NCBI GenBank assembly: GCA_012845835.1
Contig: JABAKD010000010.1
Span: forward strand, 8,066,597 to 8,130,596
Source: Undaria pinnatifida
Lineage: Eukaryota > Sar > Phaeophyceae > Laminariales > Alariaceae
DNA: 64,000 nucleotides
Reading direction: 5' to 3'
Shown in pieces: positions 51,041 to 62,500 of this stretch (the stretch's first letter is position 1; each line of letters opens with the position of its first letter). The translations under genes were made by a program, and so were the position numbers. The notes under the pieces were generated by a model. It was given only the letters and a program-made list of their open reading frames with translations. It was not told the DNA's origin and did no database searches.

Positions 51041-51969
51041 TCGAAGTGGGACCCCCGGAAATGCCAGGGGGACGGGCAATTTTTCAACATCGGAGCACGA
51101 AGGTTCGTCGGTTCGTGTCGCTGTTTTCGTCGGTACGTGTCGCTTTTTTTAACTTGATTTGAGTGTCGTAGTGGCTCTCCATAGTACCAGCGGGAAATAC
51201 CGGCACTGTAGCGGCAGCCGGCATTACTCCGCACGTTTCCAATACTACTCCACTACTTAATGTTCCCATCTTTGCTAAGATTATCACAGGCACTATAATG
51301 GGTAACCGGCACTACTCAAACAGCACTGTAGAGGGACCACTAGAGCAGTGTTCTTGATGCTGCACACAGAAGATGGGAGAAGGGGTATCATCGTGTCCCT
51401 GTTACGAGCTTGGCATGAACACCAGAAGTAGACAGGGTGGCGGTCGCGGCGGCTATCCCAAGGCAGTTGCAGTATGTTCGTAGTTAACTCGGGATAATAG
51501 CAGCAGCAGCAACAGCAGCGGCAGAGGCAGTGGCAGCGGCAGCGCTCGACATACATGCTCGTACCTGGTACTCGTACTCGTGGCACTTTTTCTACACACC
51601 AAATATCTGTTGACGGACTACCGAAGAAGTGTTGACCTGTCAATGCATACGAAGACTTGGACATGCTAATTTTTGTAAGGAGAGTTCCTTGACGGACGTC
51701 CGTCAAGGGGAAATAGTGCCGTCAAAGCACATTTGTTGATACGGCCATTGTTCATGGTACCCCGATTCAAGTCACAGATGCTCCTGACATTCGCTTCGCC
51801 GCCTAAACATAAAGATACCATCGTAATATTTCCAAACAGTGTGTATGGAAAAAACGAGTCTAGATGCAGAAGCTAACAACAATGTTCAACATATTCGTTG
51901 GCAATTTTCAGAAGGGTTGTTGTACGATTTCGAAAAGCCGAAACACACACAAACGCGCCGCAGCGCCAC
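51041..51969. other. Spacer with a 22-bp palindrome
   Basis: No gene recognised. A perfect palindrome ccttgacggacgtccgtcaagg lies at 51687-51708. CAG-rich sequence occurs at 51500-51545. Confidence 0.55.
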
Positions 51970-52110
51970 AACACGCTACAGACCATGGCGATCGATGTGC
52001 GCAAGGGTCAAGCGGCAGCTGCTCGGCAAATGGCCCAGGGGGCTGGCGCATCTTCGCGGATTACTGCTGTTCTGTGCATGTGTGCGCGCGGGGGCAAATT
52101 TGTGGCCTAA
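51970..52110 (+). pseudogene. Possible DDE transposase remnant
   Basis: A plus frame ending at the stop near 52110 contains A-R-Q-M-A-Q-G-A-G-A-S-S-R-I-T-A-V-L-C-M-C-A-R-G-G-K, which resembles the R-x-T-V-x-x-C-x-x-A-D-G strand of pogo-type DDE transposases. The fragment is short and isolated, so this is a weak call. It is followed directly by a 167-bp tandem duplication. Confidence 0.3.
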
Positions 52111-52153
52111 CCTCGAGACAACATCTAGAGAAGAAATACCTTGTCCCGATCCC

Positions 52154-52488
52154 AGCCTGAGATCGGGACGAAGCACCCGTTTTCGGTGGATTTTCCGATC
52201 TTGGAAGTTGTCAGAACCAACAACCGTCTCCACATACAGTGTACACAGATCTTACTGTAGACGAATCTTGTATAGATCGAGATCTATGGCCTACATGGGG
52301 GTACCATACACAGTGGCCTCAGCCTGAGTTTGGGACGAAGCACCTCTTTTCGGTGGATTTTCCAATCTTGGAAATTGTCAGAACCAACATTCGTCTCCAC
52401 ATGCAGTGTATACAGATCTTACTGTAGACGAATCTTGCATAGATCAAGATCTATGGCATAAATCGGGGTACCATAAATAGTGGCCTAA
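52154..52488 (+). repeat. 167-bp tandem duplication
   Basis: Copies start at 52154 and 52321 (agcctgagatcgggacgaag and agcctgagtttgggacgaag). Each contains ttttcggtggattttcc, ttgtcagaaccaaca, cttactgtagacgaatcttg and agatctatggc. There are only a few differences, so it is fairly recent. Confidence 0.9.
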
Positions 52489-53305
52489 ACACCACCAAAA
52501 GCCCATACAGGGGTCAGACAACACAGAACACAGAGAAGCGGCGATGAAAAGCGGCGATGAAAAGCGGCGCGGGGACACGTGTAATCTGAGACCAGACATG
52601 GCATGACATGCGCAATAAGCAGCTCCAACTCGGACTGTGACGCTTGGGTTTGCGTAGCACCCGCAGAAAGCGCCCGCACCGCAGTGCGCAGCCGAGACGA
52701 GGACGCCATCGCGTTTCATCGGCTACGCGATACCGGGGGTACTCCCGCAGCCCCGGGCAGAAACGCCCGGAAAACGCTTTGAATATTTTATGTTTTTCAA
52801 TTATTTTTAGATATGCGCCGCTACTAAAAAATTGCTGGTGCACCAACCGAGCACTTTCGGCAGAAAGATATCCGAAAGTGTGCTTATACAGCAGTGGGTG
52901 GCCCTTTATAGTGGCAACCTGAATAGTGAAGTGCCCTGAATGGTGGCACAAAAATATCCTGGCAAAATCTCAACCCGATATAGTGGCACTTTCCCACTAT
53001 TGAGGACGGGGCCCTCAATAGTGGCATGTTGGGAATCTCACACACCCAATAGTGGCAGTTTCAAACAGCGGGCCGCCACTACTGCTGGACCACACCTGCC
53101 CACACGCACCCTCAGCAGTGGGCGCCCCACGTATCATGCCAGCCTGCGCGGACCTAGAACTGTGTAAACTCCCAAACCGACCACTGGGAGAGAAAGACGG
53201 GCACGGATGTCACCTTGGCTGCGGTGGCCGGCTTCATGGAATATGTGGTGAACCAGAGGAGGAGGGCGGCAGAGAAATACACCGCGTCTGCACCCGTGCA
53301 TCGCC

Positions 53306-53632
53306 AAGAAGCAAAAGACACCCGACTCCTCGAATCAGCCTAAGCGTGCCTCGCCCAACTCGGGACTTGTCGGAGATGGCGCCGCGGCGAAAAAGAAGAA
53401 GCCAGCCGGGAAGGGGGGGAAGCGCACGCGGCTCAACTTCGGCCAGCAGCTTGAGGTTCTCAAGCTCTTGGACAACAAGACGACCTACGCCGAGATACAG
53501 CGCCGCTTCGGCATCAGCAGCAGCGGGATTAGCTTGATCAAGGGCACGCGGCAGCAGCTGGAGAAGGAAGCAGCAACCAACGCACGCAGTACAACATCAA
53601 AGAGCTCGCGAAAGGGCGAATTTTCGGAGGTG
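53306..53632 (+). pseudogene. Transposase N-terminal helix-turn-helix exon
   Basis: The frame reads a lysine-rich leader (GAAAKKKKPAGKGGKRTR), then LNFGQQLEVLKLLDNKTTY and EIQRRFGISSSGISLIKGTR, a Psq/CENP-B N-type helix-turn-helix as found at the start of pogo-family transposases. A donor GAG/GTGCGT at 53632-53633 ends it. I could not fix the start codon; the ATG at 53376 is in another frame. Confidence 0.75.
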
Positions 53633-54330
53633 CGTTCGCTTTGTTTCTGTACAAATTGAACTGAACAATTGTATGTATATTTCGTACAGCAGTACATGCA
53701 ACTTGAAAAAAAAAAAAAAAAATCGCGCGAGGTGTCATTGTGATGTGTTTGACAGGGAAAATAAACCAGTATTCGAGGAGCGGATGACAAGAAAAAAAAA
53801 ATGTTGGTCTGCGCAGCGAGCGTGCTACACCTCTGTACAGCAGTACCTGGTACATCGTGACTTCATGAGGATTTCTGGTCTGCGGTTGAAATTATCTTGA
53901 TGCGCATTTTTACAACTTGTACGCTTTAAGTTGGAATTTTGTTGAAGTATTTTTTCAAAGAACGCCCATCGAGACAGGACTCACTTTTTTACTGAAGACA
54001 GCAGCAGTTTTTTTTTGTTTTGTTCTGTGTGTTAAGGGGCTTGTTGGCTCCTGTGACTTCGTCGTTCTAGTTCTTTAACCCGCGCAACGTGTGTACCACG
54101 TACTTCGACGAACTGATATAATCTACCCATCCCGATTTTTTGTGGAGGAGGCTAAAAATACTTGCTTCGAATGATGTGTATGTACCGCGGGGTGTTTTCT
54201 TCACCGCAAGGCATTTTGTACAGCAAGTAGTTTCATGTGGGGTTGTATTTAGCGTGTCTCTGCTGCTGCGCGACTCATGTGCCCCGTTCTCTGTCCCCAA
54301 TTATTTCCGTAAAAAAAAATCAATTGGAGA

Positions 54331-54778
54331 AAGACGTCTTGGCCTTGATCGAGGAAGCAAGGAGAGTGCCGCTGCCGGTCACGCGCGCCACGATCGAATC
54401 GTTCGGGATCGCCGTCAGGGACAAGCTGGTGGCGGCGCCGTCAACTCCAGCGGAAGCCAAGGAGAGGCTGCGGATGTTTGGTGCCAGCGAGAAGTGGGTG
54501 CGCAATTTTTTTACTCGCCACAACCTGTCGAGCATCGTGCTGCACGGCGAGGCCGGTAGCCTCGATGCCGAGGCCGCAGCCGAAGCATGAAGGCGATCCG
54601 CAGGGCGTGCTCGAAGTACAAGGTGGAGAACATCTTCAACGTGGACGAGACTGGCGTCTACTACAGACTGCTGCCGAAGCGCACGTACCTCTCAAGAACG
54701 GAGAAGCGGAAGACGGCGAGGGGCACCAGGGGGATGTAGGTCAAAGACCGTGTGTCCACCTACATGTGCACCAGCGTT
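54331..54778 (+). pseudogene. Transposase CENP-B and truncated DDE region
   Basis: After an acceptor near 54330 the frame reads a second DNA-binding module (DVLALIEEARR, RMFGASEKWVRNFFTRHNL) typical of the CENP-B/Tc5 helix-turn-helix. It hits TGA at 54588-54590. The next frame continues MKAIRRACSKYKVENIFNVDE and TGVYYRLLPKRTYLSR, the first aspartate strand of the pogo DDE domain, and breaks again at the TAG at 54737-54739 (GGM-stop-VKDRVSTYMC). A frameshift and a stop therefore inactivate it. Confidence 0.78.
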
Positions 54779-54911
54779 AGGCCGACACACGGTCTTTGGC
54801 CTTCATCCCCTTGGTGCCCCTCGCCGTCTTCCGCTTCTCCGTTCTTGAGAGGTACGTGCGCTTCGGCAGTAGTCTGTAGTAGACGCCAGTCTCATCCACG
54901 TTGAAGATGTT
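54629..54911. repeat. 128-bp inverted duplication of the DDE segment
   Basis: The arms 54629-54756 (plus) and 54784-54911 (minus) are both copies of the N-V-D-E-T-G-V-Y-Y-R-L-L-P to K-D-R-V-S segment and are nearly identical, with a 27-base loop. The minus arm keeps G-M-K-A-K-D-R-V where the plus arm has a stop. Sequence left of the arms is CENP-B-like transposase; sequence right of them is unrelated. Confidence 0.9.
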
Positions 54912-55471
54912 CAGCCGACTCCTAGTGCAATCAGTCGGCTGACGCCTACACCAAAAGTGCTCGTACGTAGTTGCAGAGCATCGTGGCGGTTGGGTTGATG
55001 CGCCGGGGTGGAGAGCGTTTGGCTCTTCAAGCTTAGTTGCTTCAGTTGTTCGCGTCTCTGCGTTTGCTGTTGTCATCTCTTCTGCGTGTGTTGAACCCCA
55101 CGTTACATGGCCCGCCGGACAAAACATAAATGATGTGCCTCCTTCAGTACGTTTGGGCGTGGTTTCGGTGATCTGCCTGCACTGAAAAATGAAAACTAGG
55201 TTTTGACCGCAGAAGGCTCGGCGACCCTTGGATAACCAAGTGTCATTTCATGTGTTTCATGCGGATACTGCTGCACACAAATGCTCAACCACAAGGAGTG
55301 CAGCAGTACACGGCTTTACCCGCATGTAACAGCGCATGCGAGTGTAGATCCCATGAACCGCTGTCGATATCGTGAACATCGAAGCTTCTTATTCGATATA
55401 GTGGTGCCCCGAATAGTGGCACCATTTGGTACCCTATATGCCACTATAAAGGGCCACCTACTACTGCTGTA

Positions 55472-56546
55472 GTGTGAATCACCTTTTGGAGTGGGCTCCT
55501 TGGGTCTACCAGGTTCGTACGCATGTTACTTCACAGGCCAGCGGAAGTCCAGCCCAGGCCTAATGCTCGAGTTACTTATACCACACTACCTCCCCCGCAT
55601 GATACACCCCCAACATCGTTGCAGGAGCTACGCTCATGCGTGCAAAAAAAAGCTTTTACGGTGAGTGGCAGTGTCTGCAAACCATTACCAGACAGCAGCA
55701 GCAGCAGAGCATACCAGGTATCAGACACAAGGCAAATGTATCCCCTCCACAAACTACAAACTACAGCAGTAGTGATGCGAGAGTGGTACTAACCTGGTTC
55801 GCTTCGCAGCTGGGGGTCAGATAAACCATCTTAAACCAACTTCGCAAATTGCGGAGTCGCCGCCCAAGTTGTTTCTCACCCGCAATACCCTATCGTACAA
55901 GGCTTACGTGAGAGGCACTCGGAAAAGCATGCAGATGGCCCCACGAAGCGCTGCTGCTGGCGAGGCACTGCTTCTGGCTACTGCTGCTGCTTGCTGTCGA
56001 CTGCCCCGCTGACAATCAGCAGCGCAACAGGTGTTTTTGAAACGCGCAGCATTCGTGGTTTGGGGTGCAAGTCCCTCTGGCTTCAAAAAAAACATTATCT
56101 CACCTTGGTGCAAGTGTGGCCACGCGGGAGAGAAGCATAGCTGGTAGCCTTTCCGCTACAGGCTGGGTAATCAGTGCGCTAGCGAGCCTGCTGCGTTCTG
56201 TGTTGTTCGTTCCAACCCCTGTCTCTCAAAACAAAAAGGCCATCCAAATAGTATAAACTCTACGGGTACGAAACAGAAAACTAAAAACGCTCCGCGTGCC
56301 TGTGGCAGACTCAGCAGCGTTTAGGCTTGGCGGAGCCTTGAACTACTGGAACATCCTCAGGTTGAACCGGAAGACAGGGTGGGAAGGAATTTCGTCGGAT
56401 TTCGCAAAGCGCGTGAGCGTTGCGCCTGTTAAAATACGCACCAAGGTGCACGCGAACGCTGGGTTCGTCACTCTTTTATTTTTTCTGCATTTACTCTCTG
56501 TTGTCTCGTTGAGAAACGGGGGAAGTGCTTCAACTAGCCCAGGCAA
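55472..56546. other. Spacer upstream of the phosphatase gene
   Basis: No second gene is supported. It should contain the promoter of the phosphatase gene; I see no clear TATA box. A frame that opens at 56296 overlaps the start of the phosphatase gene in another phase and is not called. Confidence 0.5.
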
Positions 56547-59500
56547 ATGGCGGTCATGCGACGTGCGTGCAGGGCCGCGCCCCTTCTCGCCCTTGCCGCG
56601 CCACTCTTCCTCCTCAGCAACAGCAGAGCTCCTTTATTCTGCACGGCCACTGGAATACCGCCCATTGTAAGAGATAACGCCCATCAGCAGCACGAGCTGC
56701 TGCGACATAATCTACAACCGTCTACGACCGCAGCGGCCGCCGCCACCACCGCAAGGGCGCAGGAGGAGCAGGAGGAAGAAGAGGAGGATGAGGAACACCA
56801 GGTGCACCGTGCTCTGAGTGGCCGCTTCCATATCAAAGATGGCACTTCGAAATTGCTGGAGGGCAAACCGGCCTCCGCCGTTCCGGAGCAGGTCCACATA
56901 GCTTTCGCGGAGTCGAGGTCGTTGGAGGAGTACGCCATGACGATCGAATGGTCGACCTGGGCCGAGGCTCGGTCGCAGGTGGCGTGGGGGCCGTCGGCGT
57001 ATGAGCTAATCAGCTTGGCGGAGGGGAGCGCAACAAGTGAGAGCAAGGACTCGAGGTCTCGAGAAGTTATTGTAACTGCCGTATCTTATCAAGCTGTTTA
57101 CCTTACACCTATGAATAATACGCCGTACTAGTATAGCAGGTGCAAGGGCGCTTCGCCAGCGGCCTAGGAGGGCCGCCGACGAAGCAGCTAAATCATCTTG
57201 TGCCGCAAACGGCAGTTTCTGATGTCAAGGGCCCGTAAAAGCAGTTCGATTAATCCCTGACGCAATCAATAACCATCAATATGGTTATCACCGAAATAAT
57301 TGTTAGTTGCAGAAAGGTTTAGCCAGGCCCAATCTTCTAAGACGCGCGAAGCGAGCCGAAAGTCAGACTTCGAAATCGAGCATAAGGAGAAACAAGCCCG
57401 TGACGAGCAAAAATTGGTGTACAGACGTGCGAATGCCACTTTTTACGTCTTAAAGAGCATCTTACGTTCGCCGTAGCGCGTCTTAGATTCGTCTTGGCAC
57501 GTTTAGCTAGGCCCAATCTTCTAAGAAGTGCGAATCGAGCCGTAAATCAGACTTAGAAGTAGAGCGTAAGGAGGAACAAGCCCGTGGCGAGCAAAAATTG
57601 GAGCAAAGACGAGCGAATTCCGCTTTTTACGCCTTAGAGCATCTTACGTTCGCGCGTCTCAGATTCGTCTTGGCACATCTTAGATTCATCTTGGCGCATC
57701 TTAGATTCGTCTTGGCACGTCTTAGATATGCCTTGGCGCGTCTTTGATACGTTTTGGCACGTCTTGGATTCGTCTTGGGTAGTACTGCAAACAAGGAATA
57801 TGTCGCAAATCAACCAACAGTAGTGGCGGTAGTCTTTCGTGACTACGTGGTAGCAAAGCACCAGGTATATGCACAGTGAGGCGTGTTGGAGAGCTGGAAG
57901 CTCCACGAGACCGGAAGTAATCAGCCGTCACGGTCACGTCGCCACCCAAACTCGGTATGAAAAACAAGCGGAATGTGAAAATTTCTTCGTTGGCGAGGAA
58001 CAAGCCCCGTGGCGAAAACAAGTTGGGGTGAAGATGTGCGAATTTCACTTTGGACGTCTCAGATATCTTACATTCGCCTTAGCGCGTCTTAGATTCGTCA
58101 TGGCGCGTTTAGCTAAGCCATATATTCTATGACGCGCGAAGCGAGCCATTTTTCAGACTCACAAATCGAGCATAGCGAGGAACAAGCCCGTGGCGAACAC
58201 AAATTGGAGTAAAAACGTGCGAATTCCACTTTTTACGTCTTGGAGCATCTTACGTTCGCCTTGGCGTGTCTTAGATTCGTCTTGGCACGTTTAGCTAGGC
58301 CCAATCTTCTAAGACGCGCGAAGCGAGCCGTACGTCAGACTCAGAAATCGAGCGTAAGGAGGAACAAGCCCGTGACGAGCAAAAATTGGAGTCAAGACGT
58401 GCGAATTTCACTTTTTACGTCGTAAAGAGCATCTTACGTTCGCCTTAGCGCGTCTTAGATTCGGCTTGGCACGTCCAGGTAAGCCCAACCATCTGAGACG
58501 CGCGAAGCGAGCCGTACGTCAGACTCAGAAATCGAGCGTAGCGGAGAACAAGCCCTTGGCGAAAACAAATTGAAGCAATCACGAGCGAATTCTACTTTTT
58601 ACGTCTTAGAGCATCTTACGTTCTCCTTAGAGCGTCTTAGATCCGTCTTGGCACGTTTAGCTAGGCCCAATCATCTAAGACGCGCTAAGCGAGCCGTACG
58701 TCAGACTCAGAAATCGAGCGTAGCGAGGAACAAGCCCGCGGCGAAAACAAAGTGGAGCAAAGACGTGCGAAATCCACCTTTTACGTCTTAAGAGCATCTT
58801 ACGTTCGCCTTACGGCAGTAGCGAATCTAAGATTCGTCCTGGCACGTCTTAGATTCGTCGTGGCACATCTTAGAGTCATCTTGGCGCATCTTAGATTCGT
58901 CTCGGCACATCTTAGATGTGTCTTGGCGCGCCTTTGATTCGTGTTGGCACGTCTTGGATTCGTCTTCGGTAGTACTGAAAACAAGGAATATGTCGAAAAT
59001 CAACCAACAGTAATAGGAGTAGTCTTTCGTGACTACGTAGTAGCAATGCACCAGGTAAATGTACCGGGAGGCGTGTTGCAGAGCTGGAAGCTTCACAAGA
59101 CCGGAAGCAATCAGCCGTCACGCTGACATTTCCACCCAAATTCGGTTTGAAAAACAATCGGAATGTGAAGGTCCCTTTGTCCTGGAGCTGGTGGAATCGC
59201 AGTGATGTGCTCCCAATCCTTGATGCCCTGAACCTTCGTCACAGCCTACGTAGTCAATCTCTTTTCTTCCTTAAATGTAGCAAGGAGGCGCTAAAGAAAG
59301 GCATCCAATATCCACGTTCACATTGGTAGCCACCGTGGGATTCGACACCTCGAGTATACACGATACACGAACACGTGACGACCTGAAGCGAACTAAGTTG
59401 AAAATATAATACTGATGTTGTTGGTATACAAGCCACCGCATCTGTCATGCACTGTTATTATAGTCTAAATGTCGTACAGTTGTCGCACTGCTGCTGCTGC

Positions 59501-62500
59501 TGCTGCGGCCGGCACAATCGTGCGCATGGCATCTAGCGTGCACAACCGCGACACTTACGTTTTCATCCGGCGTAAAAGTGAACCCTATCGGTGACATGTA
59601 TACCCTCCGATACGTGATACGCATACAGTACGCACCACAGTAGTATGCACCACAAAAATTCTTGTTGCGGACCAGGAAGCTCAAAGGATTACCGGGTATG
59701 TGGGGCAGGATGTATCCGATAGCTATTAATAGTGCCCAACCTGAAACCGAGTACCAGATACAACTCTATTCGGAGGTATGTATAATAATCGTTTTGATTT
59801 CTTTTGTACGCCTAAATGGTGCTTAACCCCTTTAGAGCCCCCGAACCCCTCCCTATACTAAATCCAAGTAATTTTGTCCCCAAAAAGGGGTTTCCACTTA
59901 TAAAGGGGTTGAATCATACAGACCAAAAAGCGTCGAGCGCGATCTAATCAAGCGTCTAGGAAAAGCTTGAGGCTATAAGAGTATCACCATGCCTCACGCT
60001 TGCCTCGCAGCTTCCTGCGTTGGCGTTCGAACCACCTCCTAAACCAGCGGCTCGGATTGCTTCATGTGGCCGATGCTGCAAGCGTCGGTTGTTATCGTCA
60101 ATTTTTGCGTTAGGTTAAAAGCTACCTGGTATACTTTCTGGTGTCTGTAGACAATTTGGAGGTAAACCCGTAGTGTGGGTTCATGCAGCAAAGAAGGCGG
60201 GCATGTAGTAGCGGGGGTCCTCGAAGCCGAACGATTTATGGCCAGGTGTCACGTAGAGGAGGAAAAAAAGAGCGCGCAGCGCCATGTACCCCAGATGCAT
60301 CCCAAAGCCGAAGGGGAGGGGGGCGGGGGCGTACTAATTTGTTGCTTGCCTTTGTCATTTGACCATTTACCACGCATCCGTTTCGAGACGGAGCACCGTT
60401 CCTACTCCTTATAGAGACCCCTCCAACATTTGGGCGCTCGTTACGCTTCTTCCATATACTACACAGAAACTGTTTGCTGATCCTACCCCCGTCCTGTTTC
60501 ACCGTCTGCGGTCGCCATCTATCTCCTAGGATGACGATATTTTTCTCGCTAATCTCTAGTCTACCAAACTCTTCCATGTCACTTACGTCTAAATTGTAAA
60601 TTCTTCATCTCCTCTAACGCATCCCGTTCCTCCTTGTACATTTCACATTCTCCTCCTATGTGAGTCCTACTCTCTATTGTTGTGCCGAATGGGGGGGGGG
60701 GGGGGGGAGTAGGGAAACCCCGATTGAAGAAAGCAAGAAGGAGACGACAGGCAGGGTAGCAAGGCACCAGGCCGACTCGTAGGTAGAACCTGTCCAATTA
60801 ATCTGAAACTTCCGCGACTACCTTGTGTTTTTTTTGTTTGTTTGTTTGTTCAATGCCTGCCCCATCTCCCTCGGGGGAGCAGTGCCGGCCAATACCGCGG
60901 CACTATATACCACCGCCGGGATGCTGGTTCTTGCTGAACCTGTTTTTGCCTTTCATCCCTCTTGTCTCCTTTCTTCGTCCCCTTTTCCTGATGCCTTGCC
61001 CTTTCTGTTTCCTTATGGGTATCCTTGGGGGTTATTGAGGCGGTGACGTCAGTATGGACACCGCCGTCGTAGATACAGTACGTAGAGAACAGACCAGGCG
61101 GCAATGCTCCTGACCCTCTATTAATAGTAGTTGTATTCGGAACCCAGTTTGGGTGCTCCCCCGACATCGGCTGGCTGGTGCCATCTCCTTTGCTGTCGTG
61201 TTTCTGCTTGCTTTATTTTTTGGGGCTCGTTTTCGTATTGGGTACAAAGGCGATGATGGCAGCATTGGCACCACTTTCGTAAGCAGCAGTGCGCAGGTCA
61301 TAGATTTTCCGGCAATGCTCCTACTCCTACAGCGATAGGTGCAATCGAAAATCAGTTTGGCTGCTGCCTCCCGACATTGATTGGGTGGCGTTGTTGGTAT
61401 AACACGATTATTAATATGAATAGCTGCTGGCTTTCTGCTTTGTTCTATTTTTTTCTGGTGCGGTCCTGTTTCCCCCTCTTTATGTCCTATCGTTTCTTCC
61501 TATTGTTTCTTCTTGTGTCGTTTTCTTATTTTATTTTTGTTGTTGCAAATAGTCTCGTGCGCTGGCTTGCATATTTTTTGCTCTCGTGTTCGCCACGGTT
61601 GGCCTTGCATGGCCCAACCACCTTGCTGTATTTGCAGTGTGTGTCTCTGTCTCGTACTCGCTGTGTATTTTTAATTTTTTAATATAATGCTTTGAAGTAT
61701 GATGCGAAGTACATACGTATCATACGCATGTGTGTTGTGTTCCTGTCGCTAGTCCCCCCCCGTCTCTCTAAATATCGAACTCATTCCCTTTCCCCGCGGT
61801 GAAAACTCAGCCTACTCCGCCCACTACCCGGGAAGGGTGGACTATACTAGCGGCTTCCTGCACTCGGCCACCCTGGAAGACCTGCAGCCCTCAACGACCT
61901 ACTACTACTCTTGCGGCGACGAGTCCCTGGCGATGAGCGCGGTGCGGTCGTTCGTCACGCCGCCCAAGATCGGTGCGGAGCAGGCGATCACGCTGGGCGT
62001 CCTCGGAGACTTGGGGCAGACGGATTACTCAGCGTGAGTCCTTCATTCGTTTCCCTTGTCTCCAACGGGGGTGCCGCTGTTATTGTCGTTGGTGGTTGTC
62101 TAACCCTTCACAAGGGTGCTCATGTTTTGGGGACAAAAAATGTCCGGAACTAGAGTAGGATAAATTTGGCGGTACTTTGAAGGGTTTAGGAATAGTAGGT
62201 ACTCGGTGGGATGAGACCAACCGCGGGTACTCGGTTTGGAGAAATGCGGTAACGTGTCTCTGCCGCTGCTGCTTCTGCTGCTACCGCCGCTGCCGTGCGA
62301 GTCTCGCGGGAAAACGTGCTAAAACTGAAGGCGGCCACTGTCCGTACGACTACGTCCCTTGTGATTATTCGCTTGCCGGTCGGTTCGTGCTTGGCTAGTT
62401 GACTTGTTCGGTTGCTTGCTCACCCGCTCGATCGTTGATTTTTTTTTCCCTTTCTCGCTTTTTCCTTGCCTCTCTGTATCCTTATTTTAGCGAAACGCTG

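Larger units (their letters stand above)
52889..55469 (+). mobile_element. Pogo/Tigger-like Tc1-mariner transposon
   Basis: The terminal inverted repeats begin CAGCAGT and share ggtggccctttatagtggca; the right copy has three extra bases. Both ends are flanked by TA (52887-52888 and 55470-55471), the Tc1/mariner target duplication. The word atagtggca recurs near the ends (52911, 52980, 53017, 53049; 55385-55440 in both orientations) and may be a transposase-binding site. Transposase exons are annotated separately. The right half carries an inverted duplication of the DDE region, so the element is almost certainly dead. Total length is 2581 bases. Confidence 0.85.
57037..61810 (+). other. 4.8-kb first intron of the phosphatase gene
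   Basis: The donor ACAA/GTGAGA and acceptor AAACTCAG delimit this intron. It contains the 182-bp/1.2-kb repeat system (57300-59170), a 90-bp foldback element (59821-59912), a reverse-oriented LINE tail (60180-60800) and one copy of the 44-kb element (61380-61660). Open frames inside it are repeat products or LINE remains. Confidence 0.85.

Noticed and set aside
52753-52770. Terminator-like hairpin ccgggc-agaaac-gcccgg
   Set aside because: It is short, lacks a T-run and lies in a eukaryotic spacer, so a bacterial-type terminator is not meaningful.
53376-53537. ATG at 53376 as transposase start
   Set aside because: It opens an arginine/serine-rich frame that is out of phase with the helix-turn-helix frame.
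57634-59157. Minus-strand frames with repeated Q-D-E-S-K units
   Set aside because: They translate the 21-base subrepeat of the intron array and have no gene context.
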